A stretch of 64,000 bases of DNA from Chloranthus sessilifolius (GCA_021018995.1 CM037590.1:68853597-68917596); one strand, 5' to 3'; numbered from the stretch's first letter, positions 45,086-58,171 are shown. Numbers and translations are program-made. The notes: generated by a model not told the origin, from the sequence alone.

Positions 45086-46160
45086 TCCTCAAATTAATAA
45101 ACCTACAACCATATAAAAATTTAATAACAATCAATTGCACAAAACATATTTACGACAAATTATCAGTGTTTGTAATTGGGTCTCTGGGTGTATTGGGCTA
45201 TGGGTTTTTCCTTTTCTCTTCGAAGGTCTTTTCCCGGACATTTCGGTTTCCTCTTAATGTAGGTTTTTTCCCATATGATTAGGGTTTCCAACATTTGCCC
45301 AAGTACCTATTCTAGTTTCTTCGGGAAGTCTGATTTTCCAGATAGCAATGCCTGTGGTGTTAATATATGTTTTTATCGGGCTTTCTGAGGCATATGTTTA
45401 GCTCTTTTCCTCAATAAAACACAACTTTCAAAAATATATATATGTTTACGGTAAATTTTATATTTCAAAAAGGAATTACAAACAAAACATATTATCATAA
45501 AGTAAAAAAAATAAAAACAAATAGAAACAGAACATATATAAAAAACTAAAGAAAAATATGCAACACTGTAAGAGAGATTGAATTGCTTCTTTAGTTTTTT
45601 GTCTCACTCAGGAGGATACTTTCTAGAAATCATGATTACACTACGAGTAGGAAATTAAAATGGTCAATGGGTTCGGTTAGGTTAGGTCTTACAACACACA
45701 CATGTAATTTAGGGCTTTCTTCTACATATGTAAAATGGCCGATGGGTTGGGTTAGGAAATTAAAATGGTCAATTTAGGATTTTCTACTAAAATCATTCAC
45801 ATTAAAGTAAAATTAAAATAAATTTAAATAAACAAAATTTTAATTTGGGGATTTAGGGTTCAGGGGATTTTAGATTTAGGGGTTTTGTTAGAATCATACA
45901 ACACATACACATGTAACTAAAACTAAAATAAATTTAAATAAATAAAATTTTAATTTACCTTCAATTTAGCTTGATAGTTGATTTGATGAAATCACCGGCT
46001 TGCGTTGTGTGAAGCGACAATGGGATGTGAATATAGGGTAAACATGATAAAAAAAAAAGGATAAGAGATTGCAAAAATAGCAAAAAAAGAGAGAAACAAA
46101 TTAGATAAATAGATATGAAAATAGAGAGAGTTAGAGAGGGAGGAACAAGTGTTGTGTACT
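45086..46160. other. AT-rich repeat-derived stretch, no gene
   Basis: Includes a T-rich block (45180-45435) ending 'ctcaataaaacacaactttc', which could be the 3' end of an old retroelement with an AATAAA-type signal. Repeats of 'gattttaggatttaggg' character lie at 45770-45960. No recognisable ORF. Confidence 0.4.
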
Positions 46161-46165
46161 TTAGA

Positions 46166-46174
46166 GAGAGAGGA

Positions 46175-46206
<32 letters not shown>
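46166..46206. repeat. GA microsatellite
   Basis: About 18 uninterrupted GA units. The minus-strand frames over it are only Ser/Leu runs. Confidence 0.9.
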
Positions 46207-46210
<4 letters not shown>

Positions 46211-46304
46211 CTACCAGTGGTGGTGCTCGGGTTTCGGAGTCCGGCGATAGAGGGCGGCAGAAGATGGTGATCGGAGGAGGGGAGAGAGGTGCTTGGGTGC
46301 TTGC

Positions 46305-46620
46305 CAAGGCCGGCCCTGAGATTTTGGAGGCCCAAGGCGAGTTCTTAAAATGAGGCCCCTGCTTCATATTACTTTATAATATAAAAAAAAATTCTCCACA
46401 ATTATTTTTTGACAAATAAAATAATACTCATTCTATTTTACTATATATAATTTAAAAATATAATTAAGAATTTAATACAAGTATATATTAAAAGAAAATG
46501 CAATACAAAAAAAGAGAAATTAAACAGTAGAAAGTACCCGATGGATCGAATAACCTAAGCAACAATTTTTTAGCATTGCTGAATTTGTTCTTCTGCATTC
46601 GAAAAGGAAAAGTATAAGGT
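46305..46620 (+). mobile_element. hAT-like 5' fragment
   Basis: Starts CAAGGCCGGCCCTGAGATTT and matches the left part of 16945-17560 past the end motif ('ttttttgacaaataaaataatactc', 'aattaaacagtagaaagtaccc'). Its 3' limit is unclear. Confidence 0.5.
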
Positions 46621-47393
46621 CTTATATTCTAGCAAAATATAAACATAAATGAAAAATATTATTTATTTTATACAATTACCTAAAAAAATTCATTTAAATA
46701 TTTCTCTTCTCGTATTTTTAGCGGCAAAGTCATTGATTAAAGTTGTATAGTCAATCTTATCCACCATATCTATTTCAATGGCTAATATAGCTAATCCATT
46801 TAATCTTTCTTGTGACATCAACACACTTTATAACAAACACATAACAATTCAGATAGGCTCATCAATTTGGTATGGTAATCTTAAAATGCCGATGATGACA
46901 TACTTATAACAATTGTAAAGGACCCAACAATACTCATAAAATTTCAAGTTTTGACAAATTTATTAACCAAAAAGTCCTCATCCAACATCATACTAGTTAA
47001 ATTTCCATTCCTCAAACATCAATTTCTAAAAAAATCACCTTCTCGTCAGAGCTTGTAAGAAACATTCATTTCTCAAAGCCTCAAAGAAACATCTATTTCT
47101 CAAACAAATATTCATGTCTATCATTTAATTATCAACATAATAAACAAATTTCTAAATAAAAATAAGGGCACTAATTGGCTCCTCCAACATCCATTTCTCA
47201 AAGAAGCATTCATCTCACATGCAACCCATTTGGAAAATGTCACATTCAACTAAAGAATAAAAAATTAAGGGCACTAATTGGCTGGACCATTTCTCAACAA
47301 AGTTAGGGAGGAGCCAAATTTGTCCATGTGACACCTTTAACTTGTCATGTCTACCTAGTACCTAGGTCAGATTTATATGGAATATTTAACAAA
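46621..47393. other. AT-rich stretch, no gene seen
   Basis: Contains short direct repeats 'catttctcaaa..aacatt' (about 47060-47230) and 'gggcactaattggct' twice (47165 and 47269). It may be the interior of the hAT-like fragment. Confidence 0.4.
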
Positions 47394-47816
47394 GGGTAGT
47401 TTAACACTCACGTTGCTCTCCAAAGCACCCACGCCGACATCCTTAAACCATTGATTGATTAAATCGCATAATGGAGATCGTAGCCACCATTGTTTCACAC
47501 AATGGATCTTAAGACCATGTCTCACCTATCATACGGTCATTTTTATGCCACATGTCACAGATCCCCAAAATATGGCCCTAAAATCACATTTGAACGTGAT
47601 GCGTACCATTGCACACAAGGTGCACTTTTTAGGGATATGTGACATGTGAAATCAAAAATTGACCGTCTGATAGGTGCTACATGGTCTCAAGATCCATTGT
47701 GTGGAAGATCGGGGTTAAAAAAATCTCCATTGTCTGATCTGACCCAATCAACAAGTTTTATGGGGTTGCGCACGTGGGCGCTTTCAGAGAATGCGTGAGT
47801 GTAAATAGAACTACTC
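47394..47816. mobile_element. Foldback MITE, full copy
   Basis: About 423 bp whose two halves are inverted copies. Left 'gggtagtttaacactcacg' pairs with right 'gagtgtaaatagaactactc'. Inner pairs include 'cacacaatggatcttaagac' with 'gtctcaagatccattgtgtg' and 'ccacatgtcacagatcccc' with 'agggatatgtgacatgtg'. No ORF and no clear duplication. Confidence 0.7.
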
Positions 47817-48422
47817 TTAAAAAGATGGAAATCATAGTAACCAAGTCAATCCATTAAAAAATAGGCAATGAAAATAAATGAAAAAGGGAAAAAAAATGGG
47901 TAAAATTCGGGAAAAGTTGTAAAATATGTGATAAATAAAAATATTAAAAATCTACACAAAATTTTAGCTCGAAAAGACACAAAAATCATCTTCGATTTAG
48001 GGCGATCTGATGAAAATTTAACTTAAATCGGATTGCATGATCTAAGTATCCGACAAATCCAATTTGTTGAAAATCTTTAAAAAAAAAATAATCAATATTT
48101 AAAAAAACCTAAATGAAAATGTGAAATGAAATCCTAATCCTAAATCAATTAAAAAAAACCTAAATGTAGTGAGAGAGATAAGAAGAAGAAGAAGAGAGGG
48201 CTGTCACCGCTGGGAGGGTTCAAGGGGAGGAGTGATTCACCATTCAGCAGAGGGTCCTGATAGCAGTAAGAGTGGAACTGAACAGATTTTCATCTAGGCG
48301 AGGCGCAAGATTAATTAGATATATTTTTTTTTTCTAAATTATATAAATTTAAACTAATTAATATTATAAAGCATAATTTTCATTAAAATTACATTAAAAA
48401 AAGAAATATTTATTAACAAGAC
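47817..48422. other. Spacer with GAA-rich tract, no gene
   Basis: A-rich sequence. A purine block 'aagaagaagaagaagagaggg' lies near 48181-48199. Nothing codes. Confidence 0.45.
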
Positions 48423-48574
48423 ATTGAGGTTTAGGGTTAGGAAATTAGGGCTTTAAAGGACTAAGACTTCGGTTTACGAAATTGAGGTTTATAGAGACTA
48501 AGACTTGGATTTATGAAATCGAGGTTTAGTGACTAAGACTTGGGTTTACGAAATTGAGGTTTATAGAGACTAAG
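48423..48574. repeat. Minisatellite split by solo LTR (left part)
   Basis: Units of 37 and 35 bp alternate, each like 'ctaagacttgggtttacg' plus 'aaattgaggtttatagaga'. The array resumes at 51886 ('ctaagtcttggatttacg') and fades by about 51960. The solo LTR duplicated the CTAAG at a unit junction. Confidence 0.8.
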
Positions 48575-51500
48575 TGTCACGACCCGAAATTCTACCCTAT
48601 CCCAAGGGCCTAGAATTCCGAGTTATGACCCGCACATATCCCGGATATGCTAAGCGGACATACACCTAATCAGAGTTCTCGCGCAATAATGGTTCTACAA
48701 AATCCGTGAAATCCAATAAATAGGGTAGAATATAAATATAATCATAAATACTGAATAAGTGTGATAAAATCGCAATCCACCAATAAAATATAAATCCAGT
48801 CGGAGACAAATCCGATAAAATAAACTATAAACTCCGCAATACTAGTATCAATAAAACTCAATACCAAGTCCACAATAATCAGTAACCGGCACTCGAATCA
48901 AGATCAGCACCGTAGTCCTCCTGATAACTGGCAGCGTCGCCCTCCAAAGACTCCTAGTACTCAACGCCTGCGGAATCAATGAAATCAACGTCGGTGAGAT
49001 CTAGATGACCGGCGTCTACTCCACCAGCGTAATCACCTGCAACTATTAGATTATCGTGGGATGAGTTTACTCAGTCACGTAAACTCAGTGGGATACACCA
49101 CCAATCCACCCTTTGTGGGTGCATCATGTGAGTGATAAATATAGTATCTCAAAGTAGATAGCAAAAGAAAGACAAAATCACATGCATATCGTAAAACTCA
49201 TATCATAAATGCAAGACCATGATCTAGACACTCATATCCTAACGTACCTTATCATATCTTATAACATATCATACTATGTCTTATTATCATTCTCGCACAT
49301 ACGTCTGTACATCGCATGAGCGTAAGTAACATACTAGTGAAATCCTAAACGACCTGTGCCAGAGTTGCTGCTCGAGCTACTATGGGAGGGTCAATATAGT
49401 ATCATACCACCATATTATAACGCCCTCGTGTCATACTCATACTCCACCACCCAGCCAATGGGGAGACATAATGGTCAAACTCACTCATAATGCACTCATA
49501 CTCATAATCTCTCCCAGAGATCCGTCTTGGCTGAAAGACGTTGTTGTTCTTTACGGTATACGCATGAAGGACACGCATGCGAGACTTAAGTTCTTTATCT
49601 TTCCGGCCTACAACATGTCTTATTATCGCTCAGATTACAACTTATCTTATCTGATACTCATATCTTATCATACTCTTATACTTAATCCTATGACAAACTA
49701 TAGTAAGGCAACCTTCCTAACTCACGCTTCCCAAGAAAAAGGTTCCGTAGTAACCTGGATGTACTTCGTGTGATAGTTTATACTACCATAGAGGTGTTGC
49801 ATCCGTACATGAACGCCAATATTCCGAGTTTCATGTGACCGTAAAAGAAACCTCACCACAGCTAAAGGCCCAATGCCCGATTCTCGTATCATATCTCATA
49901 TCTTATCCTCTCGTATTAAAACTCGGGGTGATAGGATCACTGTATATGCCACCGTATACAAAGTTACACTGAATTCACACTCACCCGACTCGTCATGGGT
50001 CTCATTCCACCATGAGTTGTAAGGCATGTGAATACGGTGTATTCCTCGCTTCGATACCATCTAAGTAAGTCACCACGCCCAAGCGTAGGCATGATCTCAT
50101 ACACTCTCATACTCATGATCTAACATATTCTTAACTCGTATAAATTGATTAAGTTACAAATACAAAAGTATCACACATACAGAACGGTTTATACTTAGAT
50201 TTTGATTATGCTTATATTTATATTTATTTACATACCACACTAATGTAATTATGGAATAGAGTTATAAGTGTGATTTCGATAATCGTAAAAGTCAGAATTC
50301 GATTTTATAAAGGCATCGAAGTTCTAACACTTTGTATTATCGAAGAGGTCGCGTTGAAGCGATAAAATTGAGATATATATATATATAATAATTAGATAAT
50401 TAAATTAAATAATATTTATACATATTAAGTTATAATTTATCATGACTATCGATCGAAAGGCCTTAAGATATAATATACACAAGAACTTTGGTTATGAGAA
50501 TTAGAAAATAATATTAAATTCGAATAGCCTTGATTCATTCAAAATTGAACCTGACTTGCTTCTCTATTTTGACCTCTAAAACGTCAGATTCGTGAAATGG
50601 CTATTTCACACAAAGTTGTAACGCTCGCTGTCTTCTTTCTAATGCAGCAAGAATCGTATTAATCTGAGGTCGGAGTAAAACGTTATGACCAGAATATCGG
50701 GACAGGTGCATCAATGGTCGCGAGGTCGGGTTTGTGGCCGCGAATTCGGGTTCGTAGCCGCAAGTTCGAATCCAAAACTTTAAGATGGTGCAATCTATTA
50801 TTCTTTTAAATAAAATAAAATTTTAATTTAATTTATTTTTTTATTTTTTTTGGCTTAATTAATTTTAAATAAATAATAATGTAACTTGCAACAATAATAT
50901 ATATTATTATAGTCTTAGTAGAAGGATAAATTTATACTATATAGATTTGGAAATAAATAATATCAATATGATATTATGCCAATTAAGTCAATCTATCAAA
51001 TTTATAAGTATTAAAAGTTAATTAATTTTACAGACATAAAAGAGGAAGTAAACATATTAAATATACAGACCTAATATAAGGTAAAATATTAATGGCTCAA
51101 ACAAAAAGGATTTTTGAAAAGAAAAGAGAAATAACATATAAACCCAATTTATAAAATATACAACTTTCAAGGGAAAGCATATATTAAATATATATATATC
51201 TATTAATTTATGAGATATTTGGGTTTAAATAAGATTTTTAAACCAGTCGATGCGTGATCGAACGCATCCTACGCGACAGGATCTGAGAAGAACAAGATGG
51301 ATTGATGGGTACCCACCTCTTGAAGCGTGAACGGAAGATCAACGGTGATTCGGATTGAAAAGGTCGATTCCCAAGGCGTCGGTTCGTCTAGGTCTTCAGA
51401 GAGAATGATTTTTTATTATAGAGAGTAGAGAGTTTTTAAACTTTTATTTATAATGGTATAAAATTTTAGGTCAACTCTAATTAACACTTTTCGTAGGAGA

Positions 51501-51885
51501 TTTAATAGAATAGAAGATTTTTACACGGAATAAGAATTCATACGCAACTTGGATAGCATGAGAAAAGGTTTCGTTCCAGCGTTTTGCATAAGCACCAAAC
51601 CAATTGGTGTTTCTCTCCAAAAATTACAATTATACCCTTTGACTTGCTTGATCACTTAAAATGGGCATAACTTTTTATATTTTTGTCAGAAGTCGTCAAA
51701 TTATATATCGTTGGAATCGTATCGACGAGCACTTCACAATGAGTCTAATTTTGATATGGAAAAAATTAGAAATTTTCTATTTTAAAAGGTAGGTTTCGAT
51801 TCTGATGTGGAGCGTTAGCACAGTATATAGTGTGGTGCATCATCTAACACCGTTAAAATAAAATCTAAAAATCCGGGTTGTTACA
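48575..51885 (-). mobile_element. Solo LTR of family B, inverted
   Basis: 3311 bp, the full LTR length, reading on the minus strand from TGTAACAACCC (51885) to GGGTCGTGACA (48575). Exact duplications CTAAG lie at 48570-48574 and 51886-51890. More diverged from B1-B3 than they are from each other, so older. The TATA box, donor and acceptor are kept. The acidic exon (48879-49036) has an in-frame TAG and the ATG of exon 1 is ACG. Confidence 0.93.
48879..49036 (-). pseudogene. Acidic tail exon in solo LTR, stop-bearing
   Basis: Same 158-nt segment as in B1. CAG to TAG in the EYQE codon (near 48958), otherwise in frame to TGA. Confidence 0.5.
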
Positions 51886-52140
51886 CTAAGTCTTGGATTT
51901 ACGAAATCGAGGTTTAGCGACTAAGAATTGGGTTTACGAAATTGAGGTTTAGGACTTCATTGCAAAAGGAGAAATTGAGGTTTAGGGACTTCATTGCGAA
52001 AGGATTTAAGAAATTAGAGAAAGGGCTTGGGGGTTGGGGATTGCGGAAGGGCTTAGGGCTTAGGGGTTTAAGGTTTAGGAAAATAGAGAGTTGGGAAATT
52101 AGGGATTTAAGAATTAAAAAATTGAGGGTTTAAGATTTAG
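51886..52140. repeat. Minisatellite (right part) and related degenerate repeats
   Basis: Continuation of the 35/37-bp repeat, then degenerate 'gaggtttagggacttcattgcgaaagga' and 'ttagggctta' units. The frame over 51942-52133 is low-complexity repeat. Confidence 0.65.
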
Positions 52141-53035
52141 GGAGTTAGGGTTTTGGGATTTAGATATGGAACATCCTCAAAATTCAGCCTGATTGCACAC
52201 TAAATATGGAAAATTCAGCAAATGAGGTATCAATCCTGAAGAAGATGATGTGACCACGATGGTGATGAGAAAATTCTTTTTATTTTTATTTAATCTAGAA
52301 CTAAACTTCCAATATCTTAGAATGGAAATCATATCAAATTCCAAGGCTTTTAACACCCATCAAGGCCCATTTAGAAAGCAGAAACTAAAACATCTATGAC
52401 GAGGCAGTAACGAAAATAGGGCAACTATAGAGCACACCAAATAAAATTATGAATCCAAATTCATCTCAAATTTCAATGTTTTTTCAATACCCACCAATGC
52501 CATTTGGATATCATAAACTAAAACACCAATTAAGAAGCCCTAAAATGAAAATAGGGCAACTCTACATTTTAGGCAAAAAAAAACATATGAACAAATTACA
52601 AAACAACACAGCTAACCTATTCGTTAACAACGATCCCCAATCCTCAATCCAACCAACCTAAAAAAAACCGATCTTTTCAGCCCAAATGACTCAAACGCTC
52701 TCGCAGTCACCAACGTTGCGGGCCCAATCCCACAGCAGCCAAGGCCACAAAGAGAGAGGGCATTAAAACTAGATGGAAGAGAGAGAGAGAAGAAGAAGAA
52801 GACGAAGAAGAAAAGGAGTGAGAGATACCATTTTTAAGGCGCCGAGGCGGCTGCAGGCAGGAGGAGGCATCGCAAGCGTCAGAATAAGGTGGGCGAGAGG
52901 AGATCGAGAGGTGGTGGACGTCAGGTGAGAGAGAGAGAGAGAGAGAGAGGGAGACGGAGCTGGGAGGGATGGGCCTGGGTTTTGAGTTGAGAGAGGGTTG
53001 GCGCTGGGTTTTAGGTTACTCCTTTTTTTCCTTTT
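52141..53035. other. Spacer with purine-rich microsatellites, no gene
   Basis: GA/GAA tracts at about 52770-52815 and 52928-52952. No frame with a recognisable product. Confidence 0.45.
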
Positions 53036-53316
53036 TGTTCTTTTTTTGAGATTGAGAATTTGAGAATTTATTTTGTAGGAGATAATTTTATTTTATTTTA
53101 TTGATAATTTAGAAGAATTTAAATCTTGGGGTCATCATGAGTGTGTGCCGCAGAGATCATGAAACATAAATTTGTTCTTTTTGTTCTTTTTTTGAGATTG
53201 AGAATTTGAGAATCTATTTTCTAGGAGATAATCTTTTTTTTTTTTGATAATTTAGAAGAATTTAAATCTTGGGGTCATCATGAACGTGTGCCGCAGAGAT
53301 CATGATGCATAAAATA
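53036..53316. repeat. 140-bp tandem duplication
   Basis: Two copies starting near 53038 and 53178 share 'ttctttttttgagattgag', 'gaatttaaatcttggggtca' and 'gtgtgccgcagagatcatg'. They lie upstream of the transposase pseudogene and could be part of its element end. Confidence 0.75.
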
Positions 53317-53685
53317 AAAAATAACAAAAAATAAAAAAGCTCCCCTAAAATTCGTGAGCCAAATATACTCACTCTTTCCTTTATTTTCACCCACCTATTC
53401 ATGCATGCAAACCTCATGCTCCCGAGCTCTTCTTCTTCTTCCTCCCGTTCCCACGCTACGACCTCTTTGAACACCGAGCATTCTCCACGCTCCCACGTTC
53501 GTTCTTTTTCGCTTAGTTTGACATCCACGATCGTCTTCTTCTTCCTTTCGGTACATCTGCATACTTTCTTTTTCCTCTCATTTTTTGTTTCGATTTTGAG
53601 CTACATGGGTTCGAAGGGTGCGGATGATAGCTCCTAAGAGCTGCTATCATATGATGATTTGGAGTTCACCCAACCTCCTCTACAG

Positions 53686-54318
53686 GTAAATGAGTTTTTT
53701 TCATTTTATTTGTATTCATTTTTCATTCAATTTATATTCATTTTCATTCTATTATTATTTATTCTAGAATAATACAATTTCTATTATATTATTTTCCATT
53801 CTAAGTCAACTTAGGGTTTGGTAGTGAACTTATTTTGGATTCTATTTGCATAATTTTTCATTCTAATTCTATTATTTTTTATTATATTTATATTAGTTTT
53901 CATTATATAATTTTTCATTCTAAGTAAATTTAGGGTGTTTATTTTTCAACCTATTTGCATTATTTTTTATTCTATTTATATTAGTTTTCATTATATAATT
54001 TTTCAATCGAAGTAAACTTAGGGTTTTTATGCATTAATGAAAAATGGTTTGATAGGTTCCATTTCATTTCTATATCAAATTTATTTATAAAAGAGTAATA
54101 TATATTTTTTACTTTTGATGGATTGACTTTCGTTCAAAATGGATTGGCTTTGGTTAAAAAATGTATTTTCATTGAATCTTTGAGCATTTCGAAATAAGTT
54201 ACGAGAGGGTATTTATGTTTTTAAAATAGCATTGTCTCTAAGTTTTAATTATGTGCATTAGTTCATTTATTTTAATAGTGATTATATTTTGATTTGAACG
54301 TTATGTTATTATGTTCAG
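53686..54318 (+). other. Intron 1 of MULE pseudogene
   Basis: Donor CTACAG|GTAAAT and acceptor ATGTTCAG|GTGG, phase 0. AT-rich with repeated 'tttttcattcta' text, and no open frame. Confidence 0.6.
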
Positions 54319-56098
54319 GTGGACGATCTGTAATCACAGAATACGTACCTTACCCTCCTTATGACCACAAATCAGCTCTTTAGCACCCGCGAGGAAATGA
54401 TAGAGTGAGCTTGCGATGTCGCAAATAAAGCGGGAACTATGCTAAAGATACAGAGGCCTGGTAAGGAATTTCAAGGCTGCAATGTCAGGGTGAAATTGGC
54501 TTGCGAGAGAGTAGACAACTTTCGTTCGCGTAAAAAGGGACAATCCAAGACCCAAGCAACGAGAATAACTTTTACGAAAAAGTCAGGTTGTCCGTCCTCA
54601 TTACAAGGAATGAAGATTAAACAAGAAGGTTGCTCTGTATGAAAGTTAGATGTAGTTTACGGAGTTCACAACCACCCCTCGGGGCCATTTGGGGAAGGTC
54701 ATTCGTATACGGGATGGTTGAAAGAAAACGAGAGAGTGGTTTACTGTTAGGGTGAAGCCTAGTCACGTACGGCATAACATTCAAAAGAAGGATTCGAAAA
54801 ATTGTACGATCATTCAAGTGATCTACAATGCAAGGCATGCGATGCGGTTGACTCAGAGAGAATGGAGGACTCACCTCCAACAATTGATGTTCAGTTTTCA
54901 TGAAATTAAATACGTCTGTTTTCATTGTAACAATCCTAAAACAAATAAATTGATCGACATCTTCTTCGCTCATCCGGATTCGATAAAGCTAGCGAACATC
55001 TTCCTTCAGGTGTTTATTTTGGACTGCACATACAAGACGAACAAATACGAACTTCCGGTATTGAGCATCATCGGGGTGACCTCCACACAAAAAAAGTTTT
55101 ACGTTAACTTCGCGTTTATGTCATCCGAGAAAGAGAACGCTTATATGTGGGCATTGTAATCATTCAAATCACTTTTCAAGGGAGGCGAGCTTCCATTTCT
55201 ATTCGTCACCGATCGGGAGCAAGCACTCATGTATGTGATCAAAGTGGTTTTTTCAGAAGTCAAATATATTTTATGTGCATGGTACATATATATAGGTGTG
55301 CTAAAGAACTGTAGAAAAGTGTTTGATACTACAAAAGAATGGGATGTCTTCTACCAGGCATGAAATTGTGTGATGTACAATTCATCGGTAGAAGAATATG
55401 AAGCTGCGATAGGTACCTTGGTCCATAGGTATGCGGATCACCAAAGTATCATCCACTATTCGCATGCCTCTTTGATAGAATTATGCAAGGAAAGATTCGT
55501 GTCAGCATGGATGAATGAATATATGCACTTCGGTAACACAACTTCAAACCAAGCGGAGAGTGCGCATGCTCAGATCAAACGCGAGTTGAGCTCTTCGAAC
55601 ATTGACCTTTTGCAATCATGGGAGAAGATTGATGGCGTCGTTGAGCTGCAACATATACACATACGAGCGCCATTTGAGAAAAGTAAACTGAAGAGGGGGC
55701 ATCATTATTCCTCCCATTTCTACGTGCTAGTAGTGGGTCACGTGTCTAGAGCTACACTGGAAATTATTGAAGCAAATAGAGTTGCAGTTGAGATGCAGCC
55801 TGTTATTAAATCTCAGTGCACTCATGTACTGCGCAAGACACATGGCCTTTCATGCTTGCATGAACTCTCTTCATTGCTACTAGTCGATGATAGAATTTCC
55901 CTTGAATTCATTCATCCCCAATGGAAGAAACTCTACCACCTTAAAGTTGGAGCATCATCAAGAGGTGCTGAAATGCTAGAATGTTTTCATCGCATATACA
56001 AAAGATATGAGAGTTCTGACCCTGCTGTCCAGGACCAAATTTATAGACAGTTGCATGAGATGGCAGACCCTACTACAACTTATATGATCGAGCTGAAG

Positions 56099-57026
56099 CA
56101 TAGATCAAAATCTCAGTTTCGGTTTCGGTCATGACCCGAACCGTAAATTAGTCAAAATTTTGGGTTTTTTTGAAAATATGCTCTGAACTTTATTTTAAAC
56201 TCTTTTAACATTATAGTCCACAAATTAGATGGCTTAAATCTGTCTACAATGCCTTTTTTGGATCGAAATCGAGTCTATCTCGGCCGAAATGTTAAAATTT
56301 CAGCCTTAATTTTAACCAATGGCCCACATAATTCTTTTTTAACAATTATTGCATACATAATCGAATTATATGTCTTACAAGGGACCATGTCCTTATTTCA
56401 TTTTTCTATCAACATCCTCACGTGTAAATTTCTGTAGGTTTTGTTGCTTTTTCTCTACTAACAAATAGAGAGAGAAAAAAAAGGAGATAAGGGCATTAAA
56501 ACAATGAGTTTGAGTTATGGGTTTTGTTTTGATGGGAGTTTCTTGATGTGGGTTAGGTAGATTAAAGGCTCTCCCTTTTCATCTTCTCTTATAGAAAAGA
56601 GAGAGAGAGAGAGAGATGGCATTAGAAGTTGTGGTCTACCCGCAGAGCTTGTTCAATTATGGCTACAAAGATATGTATACCTCATCGGCTTATAACCATA
56701 GATTTTGAGTTGTTGAAGAGTAAATCCGGTGAACAAAAGAGCTAGATCTAGAGAACTCCGGCAATTTCCAGCAAAATTCTGTGAGATCCAAGCAAATCTA
56801 ACGAGATCCAGCAAAATCTGGTGAGTTACGGCGATTTTCGGGGAGAAAATGGGTCATTTGAAGAGAAGGTGGGTGCAAATGGAAAAAATTGCTTTATATA
56901 CTAATATATCCCTTAAAAATGGGTTGCCTTTAAAAAAAAACCCTTACAATTTTCTGATTCTGGTCCGACCAAAACTGAGACGTCTCGGCCGAAAATTTCA
57001 GATTTCGGCCGAGATTTTAATCCCTG
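56099..57026. mobile_element. hAT-like non-autonomous element inside transposase pseudogene
   Basis: 928 bp with 16-bp inverted ends CATAGATCAAAATCTC and (inverted) CAGGGATTAAAATCTC (13 of 16 match). The 8-bp duplication is AGCTGAAG (56091-56098) / AGCCGAAG (57027-57034). 'Cggccgaaat' repeats lie near both ends, and a GA microsatellite at 56598-56616. No transposase. 5'-CA ends plus 8 bp suggest hAT. Confidence 0.7.
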
Positions 57027-57244
57027 AGCCGAAGTTGTCATAGAGTAAATGCGGCAGGCCTAAGGGGAAGGGAAACAAAAGAAAACATGATGTGTCCTCG
57101 AGAAGAGAGAAATCCATATGTAATAAAAGAAGTTAATATGAAGGAGAAGGCAAAGGAGAAAGGGAAGAAGGCTGTAAGAAACGAAGCCTCAAGAAAGCCT
57201 TGGAATGAAATTATATCTGAAGATACTCCATGAGTTTGTATGTC

Positions 57245-57699
57245 TTATCGTAGCTGATATCACCGAAGTAACGGTGGATGGACACTACGGGTTTAGCGCT
57301 ATTGCACATTGGTTAGGGATCGCTACGATGGATGGAAGGTAGTGCGACCAGGTTTGTTGGCTGAGTTGACCTCTCGCACGGAGAAGTATTTACCGATTTT
57401 TGGCAGTCAAGACCGAATGATTCAGATACATACGATCCTCAACTGCTTCACTGACCATGCTTGGAGTGCCTATTGGATGATTGTGCCGAACATGGGATAC
57501 CTAATAGTGTCGTACTATTGTACCCCTTTAGTCCTTCTTAGTACCCGACTTTGTATAATATTTTTTCCATTGTGGACAGTAGCAGACACAACGAATAAGG
57601 TGATTTGCATCGCTCACGCGAACGACTGTCACTTCATCCTAGTGACCTTGATTAAAGATAGTCCTATTCCATCATCGACAATTGTATGGAGTCAAAGGC
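57245..57699 (+). pseudogene. OTU-like domain of MULE pseudogene, Cys lost
   Basis: 'VTVDGHYGFSAIAHWLG' occupies the place of the OTU-protease DG(N/H)CGF motif, but the Cys is Tyr. It is followed by 'DGWKVVRPGLLAELTSR', 'VPNMGYLIVSYYCTPLVLLS', and 'NDCHFILVTL', the usual catalytic-His region. OTU domains remove ubiquitin or similar modifiers; with Tyr for Cys this copy should be inactive. The frame leads directly into the solo LTR at 57700. Confidence 0.65.
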
Positions 57700-58067
57700 T
57701 GTGACAGCCCAGATTTCGACACCCCGAAACCCGTGTCATCAGCACGATTCTCCACACCGTGCCCCATGGATATGTACGGAACATTGGTATAACAAGCAAT
57801 AATAAAAAGATAAAGCAAATAACTGCATAAAGCGAAAAAGAAATGAATATGTCCATCTGGCACATACAAAAGGCAGTTCTACTTTCATGCCACTGCATGA
57901 ACAGAGAACCGATCCGAACCATCAGTGATAAATAGATCACCCCAGATGGTTCGCCCAAAAGAATTATATCTATCTAATTACATGGTTTATCAAAATAAAG
58001 GCTCGACATACCAAGCCGTACAATCTGCTCTCAAAACTGACTCTATCAAAGTACACAACAAAGTCTC

Positions 58068-58171
58068 CTAGAAGAAGTCCTCAAGAGGGGGGTCCAACTC
58101 TTCCCACGGCCCGTAATCCGAATCACTCGGATCTACGTCTCCTGAAGCCTCGGCCGCTGCTAAAATTGGAC
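58068..58171 (-). CDS. Acidic tail exon in A2 solo LTR
   Basis: 104 nt, open, same phase, length and terminal EDFF-stop as in element A, with about a third of residues changed (central DVDPSDSDYGPWEELD). No indel relative to A. Confidence 0.42.

Noticed and set aside
46161..46367. Minus-strand Ser/Leu-rich frames near 46 kb
   Set aside because: Translation of the GA microsatellite and hAT-like repeat ends.
48423..52140. Telomere-like 'tttaggg' words
   Set aside because: They occur as isolated words inside a 35/37-bp minisatellite, not as head-to-tail TTTAGGG arrays.
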